A model generated the notes under the pieces. That model made no database searches, had not been told where the DNA came from, and worked only from the letters and a program-made list of their open reading frames with translations. Both the position numbers and the translations under genes were made by a program. Positions 11,622-21,842 of a DNA stretch of 64,000 nt are shown here, piece after piece. The stretch covers positions 82,875,740 through 82,939,739 of the forward strand of contig JAOWCC010000577.1 in the NCBI GenBank assembly GCA_030867875.1. Direction: 5' to 3'. The stretch comes from Actinernus sp. WN-2022. Lineage: Eukaryota; Cnidaria; Anthozoa; Actiniaria; Actinernidae. The stretch's first letter is position 1; the number at the start of each line of letters is the position of its first letter.

Positions 11622-11799
11622 TGTCAAATACTAGGAACGCTAGTATGAGTTGAGTATAGGATATAGGTTTAATGTGCTATTGAGTGCTGCTCATACGTAC
11701 GTATATTCGCTTCTACAAGTAATCGTCATCTCCTATATAGCGTGATCTATAATTAGACTCAATCATGGGAGATGCTTGATATATACATGTATCATTACA
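11622..11799 (-). repeat. 3' LTR of the minus-strand Ty3/Gypsy element
   Basis: This 178-bp LTR matches the other LTR but carries about 32 extra bases around 11697-11745 (a cgtacgtatatt stretch and a catctcctatatagc stretch). The left flank is the gagca duplication. Confidence 0.9.
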
Positions 11800-11816
11800 T
11801 CCTCCATTTCTCTAGA
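11800..11816 (-). promoter_or_regulatory. polypurine tract
   Basis: Read on the minus strand this is agagaaatggagga ending directly at the 3' LTR, as expected for the plus-strand DNA primer of an LTR retrotransposon. Confidence 0.7.
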
Positions 11817-12183
11817 TAGAAATCTAGCAAATCAATAAATCCTAATCAAACAAATAATCAATAGTCCTGTAACAAACAAATAATCAATAGTCCTGTAAAT
11901 AATTATTAATATTGCGTACTAACAAAATTATGTTGATTATTGCTCTCAGTTCCTTGGTCCTTATAAGAATGATAAAATATAGATAAGATATAGTGCAAAT
12001 AATTGTATATGAATTAGTCAGTCTTTGTATTTGTGGTTTGGCTTGATAATCCGTCCATAGCGACTAATTCTCACTTGCTCATCGTCATTGTGCTGATCAT
12101 TAGCAAGGGTTGGAGATGACACTTGGTCCTTGCTAGTGTCTGTTGCATCTTCAGCATGTGTGTTATCTGCGAACGTTAGCTCA

Positions 12184-13181
12184 TCATTCAGAATCTGAAA
12201 TATTGTGAGCTTTCTCGTTGGTTTTCATGATGTGACTTCGGTTGCGCCTGTACTCAGTACCGTCCTCCGTTGGCACAACATAACGTTTTGGCGTATGACG
12301 TGTTCCCATGACAACCGCAGGTTTCCATGTGTCTCCCGGTTCCTTTTTCATCCGGACAATATCACCATGCGAGAGTGTTGATAACGACTTTGTATTCATG
12401 TCGTAATACTTGCTCTGCCGGATTGGCTTGTCCTTTGGTCCTTTGGGCTTCATAGGTCAATGAAGATCAATGACACTGGGCTTCAGTTTTTCTTGACCAA
12501 TCGGTAATGTGGCCCGAAGTCTGCGGCTCATGTGTGCCTGGGCAGGACTTACACCATCAATCGGCGTATTACGATAATCAAGCAATGCAATATAAGCATC
12601 ATCACTGTTCTTACTACATTTTTGCAGCAGATTATTGACGGTCTGGACAGCCTTCTCGTGAAGGCCACCAGCCTGTGGATATCGTGGGCTGATGGTCGTA
12701 TGTATGAATCCGTACTCCTCAGCAAATGCCTTATACTCATGTGACGAGTATTGAGGTTCGTTGTCTGAGATGACCTCCTCCGGTATCCCGTGGCGACTGA
12801 AGAATGACTTGGCCTTCTGATGATCATGCTGGCCCGCGTGTCTCGTACCTCTGCAACTTCTGGGTATCGACTATAGTAGTCGACTACCACAAGATGATGT
12901 CTGCCCTTCCAGTCAAATAGGTCAGTGCTGACACGTTGCCACGGGCGACTGGGTACCTCGTGCGGCTTTAGCGGCTCCTTCTGGTTTGCATTCCTGTGTC
13001 GCAAACAAGCTGTACAGCTGGATAATGCTTCTTCAATTTGTGCATTCATGCCTGGCCAGAATACGCATTCTCTGGCCAGACGTTTGGTCTTCTCCATCCC
13101 TTGATGCGAGACATGCAGCTTCTTCAGAGTGTCCGCGTACAGTTTCGGTGGAATAAGGATGTTATTCCCTTTGTAGACCAT
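12184..13181 (-). pseudogene. Ty3/Gypsy integrase, frameshifted
   Basis: The N-terminal part (13181 to about 12840) has the zinc-binding CTACLRHRN end of an HHCC module after FWPGM, and the first DDE residue in VSTDLF with VVVDYYSRYPE. A frameshift near 12835 moves the reading to another frame, where SDNEPQYSS (second Asp) and a GGLHEKAVQTV segment (Glu) can be seen. The last part, 12453-12184, is a separate open frame with a short C-terminal DNA-binding-like tail (SHGDIVRMKK...TWKPAVV). The domain order matches the K02A2.6-like Gypsy group of invertebrates. Confidence 0.8.
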
Positions 13182-13191
13182 CCCGTCCTGC

Positions 13192-14305
13192 TTAACAAGT
13201 TCTTGTAGAAACTTGTAATATTCCCGTATCTCGATGGGGACTTCGTGTTTTGTTTCCGTTCATCCCCCATGGATAGACTTCCGGCGGAAATGCACGCGAT
13301 AGAGCATTTGCGATGTACATTTCTGTACCCTTTTTGTACAGTAGAGATATGTCGTACTCCTGGAGTTGTAGCAACATCTTCTGGAGACGTGAAGGCGCTT
13401 GCGACAATGGCCTTTGGAGTATCGCCTCCAAACTAAGGTTTGTGATCTGACTCCACAACGATTAATTTCCCGTATATATATTGGTGGAAGCGCTTGCAAC
13501 CAAACACTACGGCCAGCAACACCTTCTCTATTTGTGTGTAGCGTTGCTGTGTGTCGTTGAGAGCTTTAGAGGCATACGCTACTGGACCCTGGTCCTGAAG
13601 TAGCGCAGCTCCAAGGCCCTTCTGCGACGCATCGACTTGTAATGTCACACTCTTAGTGACGTTGTAGTAACGCAACGTTCCGGGCTGCGTGAGTTTTTGT
13701 TTGAGTTCGGCGAAAGCTTTATCATGTTGATCTTCCCAGCGAAACTCGACGTACTTCTTCGTGAGTTCACGAAGTGGCGTTGTTATGTCAGATACATTAG
13801 GCGGAAACTTCGCGATAAAATTCACCATCCCGAGTAATCGAAGTACATCCTGTCGGTTTTCCGGTTTTGGATAATCCAAAATGGCTCTAATCTTGTTTAC
13901 ATCAGGTTTTACACCCTCTGCTGTCAGTGTTTCTCCCAAGTAGGTGATTTCTGTTGTGTGGAATTCACAGTTATCTTTGTTCAGAGTCATGTTCACCTCT
14001 TTGACCCTCTCGAGCACACGCTCCAAGTTCTTTTCATGTTCCTCGACGCTTTTACCCCATACAAGAATGTCATCAATATCGGTTTCACAACCGGGGATAT
14101 TGTCAAACAAGTCGTGAACAGTGCGGTGAAACACTTCTTGTGCGAAAACTACACCAAATGGGACGACTGTGAATCGATAACGACCAAATGGTGGGTTAAA
14201 TGTGGTCAGATAGGAGCTGTCAACGCTTAATGGAATCTGCCAAAATCCAGTCGGCTCGTGATTTCCTGTTGTGTTGGGAGTTGATAATGCTCACGCATTA
14301 TTGCC
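13192..14305 (-). pseudogene. Ty3/Gypsy RT C-terminal half and RNase H, broken
   Basis: The frame 14134-13433 contains ETDIDDILVWGK (the YxDD site with Asp in place of Tyr), the connection LRLLGMVNFIAKF, and the RNase H start VTLQVDASQKGLGAALLQ. A frameshift near 13440 leads to 13458-13192, which has the LLQLQEYDISLLYKKGTEMYIANALSR end of RNase H. Just before 14134, WQIPLS and FNPPFGRYRF can be read, but the segment normally between the dNTP-binding region and WQIPL is shortened. Confidence 0.85.
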
Positions 14306-14309
14306 TTGT

Positions 14310-14669
14310 TTAGATTTCGAGGTCGATGCAGATCCTCAGCTTTCCATTGCGTTTCTCGTTTACAACAAGTGAGCCAACCCACTCGGTTGGCTCGTTAATT
14401 TTGCGTATCACTCCCTTTTCCTCCATGCTGTCGTGCTCAGCTTTCACCCGATCCCTCAGCGCTGCTGGTATTTTCCTAGCTGAGTTGATCACTGGCGTGA
14501 CGACGGGGTCAACTTTCATATCGTAAGGCTCTGAATTCCGCCCCAATCCTCGAAAACACGGAGAATATTTGTCGAATATCTCCTCCGACGTTAGGTTTGC
14601 GAGCCCACAAGGTTCCTCTCGTTGTTGGCTGCTCAACCCATCAACATTGTGAAAACTAATGAGCTTCAT
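14310..14669 (-). pseudogene. Ty3/Gypsy RT N-terminal part
   Basis: The segment encodes SARKIPAALRDRVKAEHDSMEEKGVI, then PTEWVGSLVV and KLRICIDLE, which are the first RT motifs. The normal DPRNLN-like continuation is replaced by a stop at about 14310. The TGA/TAG-type breaks separate it from the YxDD half. Confidence 0.85.
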
Positions 14670-14689
14670 GCTCTTGCACCCTAGAAGGG

Positions 14690-15735
14690 TTTTTCCATCC
14701 TTTACAATGTTAAATTCGATAACTTCCTTGGAATTCCCATGTTGACATTGAAGATAACATTTCCGGAGTGTTGGAATATTGTGACCTCCAAATGAATATA
14801 TTAGCTTATATTATCCTTGCTCGTTTTCAGCTTATGTTGCCCCTTTCGTTTAGGAACAACCTGGTTGAAATCCTGTAGAGTCAGTGTTCACCTCTGTCCC
14901 AGTATCTAGATTCATTCTGATTAACACCATGTTCGCTTTAATGTTTGCGTGCTCTTCGCATTCATGCCCATCAACATTGTCGATTGACAGATCATCGAGT
15001 CCATAATCTGATAATTCCTCGTCACTCTCATTTTTTATGTCCCTGACTGACTTGTATATTGGTTTCTGTGCTGAGCGGCAAAAGTTACCAAAGTGCCCGA
15101 GCTTCCCACAGCTATTACATGTTTTCCCATAAGCAAAGCACTGTTTCGGTGGGTGTGATCTATAGCTACCGCAATTAGCACATTTTCCTTGCGCACGATC
15201 CTTCGACTTGTTTTGATTGGGTGCGGCTTTGTTTTGGGCGCTCAGCGTTTGCTGCTTGTAGTGTGTCTGTTTCTTGTTGATCTGATCGATATTTGCGTTC
15301 GCGCTGCTTGCGAACGATTTTGCTTGCTCTATTGAGTGTTCTGTGGCCCTGTAAGTATCTATTGCCTTTTGTAGAGCGAGGTCCGCGTCGCGTAGTAAAT
15401 GCTCTCTTAATGATTGGCTCTTGATTCCACATACGATTCGGTCCCTAATAAGCCCAACTTCGAGATCCTTAAACTCACAAGACGCGGCTAATGTACGTAG
15501 ATCGGTGGCATACTTGTCGATGCTTTCTCCCTCGAGTTAGTTTCTTACGTAATGTTCTTTCTCGGGTCACAATACTTCATGAATGCTTCTCTCAGTTGCA
15601 CTGAGTTCATGTCATTGCTCCGTCCACTTTCGCGTTTCTGGAGGGAGATATCGTGTTTTGGTATCTCTCGACCCCTTCCTCCTATGCACAAGCTAAAATA
15701 GGCGCAAGCCTCCTCGTGTGATTTCCCCAATGTTC
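14690..15735 (-). pseudogene. Ty3/Gypsy Gag and protease region, multiple frameshifts
   Basis: Read on minus, fragments of a retrotransposon Gag lie at 15735-15175 in at least two frames. Two zinc knuckles follow near 15180-15060 (CANCGSYRSHPPKQC and CNSCGKLGHFGNFC). The protease motif MNLDTGTEVN lies near 14890. The reading frame is lost several times, so no start was chosen. Confidence 0.75.
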
Positions 15736-15814
15736 CTCAAATCTCCTGAAGTTCTCTTTAAGGTTTCCTTCAAAACTCAGACTACTGGGTGTTACCATTT
15801 GTCGCCATGTTCAG

Positions 15815-15827
15815 ACTTCTGACACCA
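15815..15827 (-). promoter_or_regulatory. primer-binding site
   Basis: On the minus strand TGGTGTCAGAAGT starts exactly at the end of the 5' LTR. It has the TGG start expected for pairing to a tRNA 3' CCA end. Confidence 0.85.
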
Positions 15828-15973
15828 TGTCAAATACTAGGAACGATAGTATTAGTTGAGTATAGGATATAGGTTTAATGTGCTATAGAGCGCTGCTCAC
15901 ACGTACTCGCTTCTACAAGTAATCGTGATCTATAATTAGCCTCAATCATGGGAGATGATAGATATATATTACA
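15828..15973 (-). repeat. 5' LTR of the minus-strand Ty3/Gypsy element
   Basis: This 146-bp direct copy of 11622-11799 has the shorter form of the central region. The right flank is the gagca duplication. Confidence 0.9.
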
Positions 15974-16244
15974 GAGCACTACCAAAATCAACAAATTTAG
16001 GAGAATTTTGCAGACTTGTGTTACAAATAGTACTGCTAGACTTAGAATTACTAACTTGCTTAACATTCTCCTATAGTTGTACAGCCGCTTGTCCAGTAAC
16101 CGTCGCCGCTGGAACCTCTGAACACTGCTTTTCTTGTTGTATACTTGCATTTTCCGATGTAGAGGAATACCAGCTCTATCGAGTAGAGTAATTGAGGTTG
16201 CTTTGATGCTATGTTTTGTGTATTTCTGGCCGTTAGGTTTGCTG

Positions 16245-17538
16245 TAGCCTGATTTTCAGATGGTACGAGCTCGTCCGCTCACTTCCTCCCTCTCCCCGAC
16301 TGATGGACTTCTTAGACTTTCGTGTTCCTGACGTCATGATGTGTACCAATCAGAGCGATTTTATAAAAGTCTGGAATTTAAGGAATGTGCTCGCATATTT
16401 TTCTAAATGGCGTTGGGGAAGAACTTGAGCATTGTGTCGACCGAAGTTGTAAAGTTTTCAGGATTTCGAAGCTATTATGCAGACCAGAAGAAAGCATTGG
16501 AATCGTTCATTCATCGAAACGTTGTTTGTGAAACTACGTACGGGCTTTGGTAAATCACTAATCTTCCTCCGCTTATAAATCTCATGCATTCAATAGATCT
16601 CAAACATTCTCCTAGGTTTTTGGCTTTTCGAAGATCAAATATTTCATGGAATATTATGATTTTTCTGCATGAGCTAGTGAACACACATACTGAGTATGGT
16701 ATGGAAAAAGTTTCATGGCACTTGGGAGCATATTTCTGTTTTCAGAATTATGAACACACTTCCGTATGATATTTACGGTTTACGATCTTGCGAAAAGAGA
16801 AATCGACAACAAACCTCTCGTCGATCGCCGCCTTCGCGGCTCTTTCTCCGTGGCTGTTCTCTCTAGAAAACCTCTGGAACCAGGGTACTTCACCTTAGTC
16901 TTCAAATATTTTATCAACTACAAGCTCAGTACACAACACTTATTCTAGTTACGCCACTTCGCAAAGTTCATGTACGGCAATGGCATCTACACTTTGCACA
17001 AATAGTCCGGTTAAAGCAATCTCTGATACCAAAAAACCTACACTAGGACAACTTTAGGGTCTTGTGTGATTAATCGGCATACATATCAAGCTTCAACACG
17101 TTTTAAAAATAAAAGCGTAAAAGTTCTAAGATTACAGTAACAAACTTTACGGCATGGAATCGTGGCTGATATTTGTTGTATACATTCTCATACACTGTCC
17201 TGCAAATATTGCACGCAAACTTCCGTTTAAAAAGTTCCTGCTCTCCATATAACCACATCAACTCAAACAGGATACCATTCTGAGAAATCGAGAGAAGTTT
17301 GAAGCTGTAGAATGTTTTTTTCCAGTGCATGAAAGCTGATAGATCCAACTAGTAAAAGCCGCTTAGCCTACTGCACGACTGTACTACACTTCACGCTGCA
17401 ATTCTTACGCGTGTTCGTATTGGCTTATTGTGAAAACAAAGGTTGATGACGTCAGGAACATGAAACTCTATGAAGTCCATCAGTCGGGGAGGGGGAGGAA
17501 GTGAGCGAACGACCTCGTACCGTCTGAATATCAGGCTA
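16245..17538. mobile_element. 1.3-kb DNA transposon with ~95-bp terminal inverted repeats
   Basis: The left end (16245-16337) and right end (17440-17538) are inverted copies, both starting tagcctgat and carrying ccccgactgatggacttc and ttcctgacgtcat. The flanks ggtttgctg and gatttgcta match at 7 of 9 positions, which would fit a 9-bp target duplication of the Mutator-like kind. The interior has no transposase, but has a RecQ-like fragment. Confidence 0.8.
16403..16600 (+). pseudogene. RecQ-like helicase N-terminal fragment
   Basis: A frame from the ATG at 16403 reads MALGKNLSIVSTEVVKF, then a FRSYYADQKKALESFI segment like the RecQ motif 0 region (Q-x-x-A-L). One base out of frame follow the residues VKLRTGFGKSLIF (about 16527-16570), a Walker A/motif I of the RecQ kind. 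No later helicase motifs are visible before the right TIR. The fragment lies fully inside the TIR element, so it looks captured or inherited from a helicase-bearing parent element. Confidence 0.6.
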
Positions 17539-17565
17539 GATTTGCTAGAGAGGATATTTCTTTCA

Positions 17566-18625
17566 ACAACAACAACAACAACTTTTATTCAAGTACTAGT
17601 TAAGATGGTAACATTTAAAGAGAAAAATAAATTGTAAAGTGTGCAAAAGGAAGTACTTATGTCATCTGTAATAACCACTAGGATAATCGAGACAGATGAC
17701 AAATTACATGTTTATATTAAAAGAAAGGAAATGTCAGGGTAGTCGAGGCTGCAATTATCGTAATAAAATTTAAATATGGTGTGTAAAATAAAAGGAAATC
17801 AAAAACAAACAAGCGAGACATGAATACAAGCACAATACAACACGTCATGTGATATACCGTAGATTAACATTGTACAGACAATTTCAGATAGTTTCGTAAC
17901 ATTTTATAAGTAGATATTTATACCTAAGTTTGAAGCTGGATCTCGTCATGAATTTAAGTGAATCATCTATAGTATTCCAAATGTTTGGACCGAAGTTTCT
18001 TATATTAAATTTACCGAAGTTCGTGCGAATCTGTGGAAGATAGTAGGAAGCTTTTGAGACTAATCTTGTATTATAAGAGTGTATGTCACTAGTGAAAGTA
18101 AAAAATGAATTAAATACTTGGGGAAGCAGACCATTATAGAACTGATACATGAAAAAGACAGTTTGAAATGTTATTAGGTCTGTAAACTTTAAAATATTTA
18201 GGTTTAGGAAAAAAGATTAGTATGAGCATCGAATTTAGAGAAAGTGATAATGCGAATAGCTTTCTTTTGAAGTATTGTAATTGGTTTAATGTTAGTATTG
18301 TAGGTATTTCCCCATATAATGAGGCCATAAATTAAATGGGGATAAATTAAATAATAATACAATTGAGATATAGTATCAATATTGATATAATGTCTTAATT
18401 TTGAAAGTATACCAATGCTTCTTGATATTTTTTTGAGACTGCCGAAATATGGTCTTTCCAATTTAGACTAGAATCAATCATTATTCCCAAATATTTAATA
18501 CTATTTACATGTTTAATATTTTGATCATTGAGTTTTATATGGACCGAGTGATTAAGTTTCTTTTGAGGAGGGTGAAATATAACAACATTTGTTTTATCAA
18601 TATTTAAAGACAGCTTATTAGCACA
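17566..18625 (-). pseudogene. LINE ORF2 C-terminal fragment with (AAC)n tail
   Basis: On the minus strand from about 18625 the frames read an RT thumb/C-terminal region (NKLSLNIDKT, then LIYPHLIYGLIIWGNTYN, IRNFGPNIWNTIDDSLKF). At least two frameshifts lie near 18440 and 18140. Stop codon at 17884; the 3' UTR has AATAAA and ends in the (AAC)n microsatellite 17566-17582. It belongs to the same broad family as the ORF2 at 7188-9857 but has a different tail. Confidence 0.78.
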
Positions 18626-19341
18626 ATGCTATGCTTGCTTAACATATAAATAAAACCAAAAGCTATTCTCATTCAAACATTTCAAATTCCATTCAATAAC
18701 AGAGAACATTTCACAAAAACATACTAATAAAATTCCACCTTTCATTATCGAAACTCCCAATGAATTGAAATTGCTCGTTCTATGGAATCTAACACTTCTG
18801 ATCTGTGTCAGTAAAATCTTCAAACCTACTTAGATGCTCTTTATCCCATTTGGTGTTGTAACTAAGCAGCGAATTAGCCATTGGTAAATACTTTGACGAA
18901 GTTGTGTTTACAAAGGGCAATACGAGAACTGCAAAAATATTGCCGGGATCTCACTGCAACATTTGACGAGCCGGCCAGTCTCTCACAGAGGGAAGAGAGG
19001 GTATGGGTCGAGTGATGTGGTCACCAATATTGCATGCTCGGTAGCCAATCACATGCTTGGAGTTTGTACAATGCACGAAATTTGAACATTAATACCCAAT
19101 AAACAGCCAGCAGCAGTAATAAAGATTTTAAAAGAATACGAAAACTTATCTTACCCTATAGAGTGGTCATGGAGTAATCTGTTCCGTTATAAACAAATAC
19201 TAGGGGCGCAAATAGGTCTGGGATACTATGGAATACTCTTTTGTACAGAAAAACTCTATGAGAAATGAGTGGTAACATGACATATATAGTGCAAGTATTG
19301 ATGCAATATATATTAGAATAACAAGTGTTTTCATTTCACAG
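18626..19341. other. kinase intron, no gene seen
   Basis: No motif or repeat was recognised apart from the splice acceptor at its right end. Confidence 0.5.
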
Positions 19342-19382
19342 TTGGTCGTTTGGTGTGGTGCTGTGGGAGATTATGACTATGG
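19342..19382 (+). CDS. 41-nt kinase exon (alpha-F, WSFGVVLWEI)
   Basis: The acceptor ttcatttcacag ends at 19341 and the donor ATGG|gtgagt begins at 19383. The split codon with 6247 rebuilds D-V-W, giving the SSDVWSFGVVLWEIMTMG kinase motif. It is a very small exon beyond a 13-kb transposon-filled intron, and its match to the family is exact in position and phase. Confidence 0.9.
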
Positions 19383-19426
19383 GTGAGTTTACTAACTAAG
19401 AAGCGTAATACCGTATATGTTTAAAG

Positions 19427-19550
19427 AATGCTTTGCGAGCTTGAACCTGATAGAAAACCGTTCAATCGCCATTTCCGTACAGTACGAAAATGGCGATTTT
19501 AACGGTTTTATATTCAGTTCAAATGTAAACACGGGCTCGCAAAGCATTAA
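19427..19550. repeat. foldback repeat (palindromic MITE)
   Basis: Arms start aatgctttgcgagc and end in its exact complement gctcgcaaagcatt. Inner arms carry aaccgtt and atcgccatttt in inverted order around an acagtac centre. It lies 45 bp after a kinase exon. Confidence 0.75.
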
Positions 19551-20189
19551 TACTGATTCGCATTCTTTAACGCTATGAATCAATGAAGATTATTTACAGT
19601 GGGAAATACGTATCTACCATAAAATTAGCTAACATACAGTCATCAAAGAAAATTAACAATAATAGTACTACTAACAAAACTATGATTATGATTAGCTAAT
19701 AGATAATTATATAAATATAAATATATAAGACATGATATTGCACTCTGTGCTAAGCTATTATAAGAGATACAATAAGGAATAGTTATCTTGAAGTACATTT
19801 ACAATCTATCAAATATATGCATTCATGGCAAAAATGTTCTAGCTGATCAACATAGATCAAATTAAGTGTTTTTATATTGCCTTATTGTCAAACGCGGTCG
19901 GATATTACTAGGATACCTGACCAATGTAATTAATAATTTTATTTATCATTATCATCTTCATCATGTATGTAATGTTCAAACATTGATTAATTTACTCTTC
20001 CAATTATATTTTTTCTTTGCTGAGGGTCAGTGACCTATTTGTGTTTTACAAAACAACTTCAACTGATATAGCCCTGTCTAAATTTATTGTATCTGTTTGT
20101 AAATTTCAGAATTTAAGCTTAGCTCAACTTTCCTGAAACATAAACCACTAACCCTTAAATTTGTTTCAAAATATTTATCTTCTGTTCAT

Positions 20190-20588
20190 ATTGGCCAGTA
20201 ACAAAACGAGCAGGGGACTGGGACCGAGTTTCTCAGAATTACTCTAATTCTAAAATGAAGTTCATCACATGATAGAGCATGTGGAAATTAGCATTTGTCC
20301 CACGTTTGACGTGATTCATGTGAATCTTGACTGAATTATGAGCAATTGCAATTTATTTGTCCCCCCAAAATTTTACAATGAATGTATGGACAACGTTAAA
20401 AAATAAGAGAGTTTGTATGGGAAAATTGACATATTTGATGCCTTCTAGCATCGTCAATATTGAGCCAAAGTTCACCAAACATTCCAGACTAGCTAAGTTT
20501 GATCTGTTCTTTTGGAAATGACTAGTTATTAATTGAATTAGTTTTAGTGATTTGGTTCCAGTCTCCCGCTCGTTTTGTTACTGGCTAA
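20190..20588. mobile_element. MITE with ~35-bp TIRs
   Basis: The ends ttggccagtaacaaaacgag and its near-complement ctcgttttgttactggctaa are inverted copies, continuing into ggactgggacc and ggttccagtctc. TTCAT flanks both sides (20185-20189 and 20589-20593), a plausible 5-bp target duplication. No coding capacity. It ends 33 bp before a kinase exon. Confidence 0.75.
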
Positions 20589-20621
20589 TTCATCGTTAAT
20601 ATATCAATTACTCTTTATCAG

Positions 20622-20718
20622 GAGGAACTCCGTACGCCTCAATGGACAACATCGATGTATTGCGTCATATCAAGAATGGATACCGATTGGAGAAACCTGA
20701 CCTCTGCCTCGATGAAAT
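20622..20718 (+). CDS. kinase exon (GTPYASMDNIDVLRHI)
   Basis: Acceptor ctctttatcag ends at 20621 and donor AT|gtgagt begins at 20719. It continues the frame as GGTPYASMDNID...LEKPDLCLDE, the usual alpha-F/alpha-G loop of receptor tyrosine kinases. Confidence 0.9.
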
Positions 20719-20887
20719 GTGAGTAGAGATTTTGAAATATTCTTTAAATAGTTAACCTAAAGAAAGTTATAATATCGGAGTTAACAGTTCTAACTATGCC
20801 GTCACTTGATTAGCAAAACACTTGATTGGCAAGAACGTGTCGGAAAATAGAATACAATGCAATAATGAATAATGAATATAAATTTCC

Positions 20888-21165
20888 GTCAATCAAATTA
20901 AGATCTCATTTGAAAGTCCTTTCGAAATTAGGAAGAATGACGGTTTCTGTTTGTCAATATCTCATCTCGTTCCAGAGTTATTAACGTTTTTTAAAAATAT
21001 ATGCAAATTAGGTGCTCTGTGACGTCCTAAAGTTGACACAGCCATAAGAGAATCACAAAATAAAGAATATATCTGCAAATAGTGGATTAAAACAATCGAA
21101 ACTTTGCACACGTATGGTGCTAAGGAAAACACACAGCACTATTGGAGATCAAGTTGTTGCCATGG
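20888..21165. repeat. interspersed repeat, copy 1
   Basis: This segment is repeated directly at about 21570-21842 (shared: tgtcaatatctcatct, gaatatatctgcaaatag, aaactttgcacac). Identity is moderate. The two copies are split by an LTR-like segment. Confidence 0.7.
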
Positions 21166-21300
21166 AAACACTCTTGGCCCCAGGCTCCTTTCACTTTGAA
21201 CATAAATTTGTAGTTGCTATCTCGGTTATACCAAATAATGTCCTTTAAGCCACCCACATACAATGCCTACACTATATGTAAATTGCAAGTAATTTAAGGG

Positions 21301-21545
21301 AGCCATGTAAGATATCGAGTTTTAGTTAATAGTCTTCTTAGTGATTTACGTGATTGACGTTAAGTATCATGTTATACGACCGCATAGTTAGATCGACGCT
21401 AACGCTACGGGAGGAAAGAGGTATGTGATTACTATGACCATCTTTTGTAAGATATAAGCAATAATCGTGTCAAGGATTTCTACATTTTCCGCATGAATCA
21501 TCCTCTATTCCTTATTCAATATACTGCTGTGATTTATTTATTATT
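21301..21545 (+). repeat. BEL-type 3' LTR fragment, copy 1
   Basis: A purine tract (tttaagggagcca) leads into tgtaagatatcgag. The following ~240 bp match 27582-27830 (shared: gatcgacgctaacgctacgg, gaggtatgtgattactatga). A tract directly before TGT suggests a 3' LTR with its preceding tract, so this copy is not the 5' LTR of the BEL element to its right. Confidence 0.6.
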
Positions 21546-21569
21546 AAAGTGCCTATGAAACAAATTTTC

Positions 21570-21842
21570 GTCATTAAAATTAAGATCCCATTTGAAAGTT
21601 CTTTTGAAACGAGAATGAATGGTGTTTATTGCTTGTCAATATCTCATCTTGTCCCAGAGATAATAAGGTTTTTAGAATATGCAAATTAGATGATATGTGA
21701 CGTCATTGGGTGGACACAGCCATGAGGAGAAATAACAAATGAAGAATATATCTGCATATAGTCAGTAAAAACAATTGAAACTTTGCACATGTATGGTACT
21801 ATGGAAAACGCACATTATAATGCAAACTACGATGTTACCATG
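21570..21842. repeat. interspersed repeat, copy 2
   Basis: Second direct copy of 20888-21165. It begins with an aaaattaagatcccatttga segment. Confidence 0.7.

Larger units (their letters stand above)
11622..15973 (-). mobile_element. complete but dead Ty3/Gypsy retrotransposon
   Basis: Two direct LTRs (11622-11799 and 15828-15973) begin tgtcaaatac and end attaca. They are flanked by a perfect 5-bp target duplication gagca (11617-11621 and 15974-15978). A primer-binding site lies next to the right LTR and a purine tract next to the left one, so the element reads on the minus strand. Gag, protease, RT, RNase H and integrase follow in the usual order from 15800 to 12184. All carry frameshifts or deletions. 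No chromodomain or envelope is seen. Confidence 0.93.
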
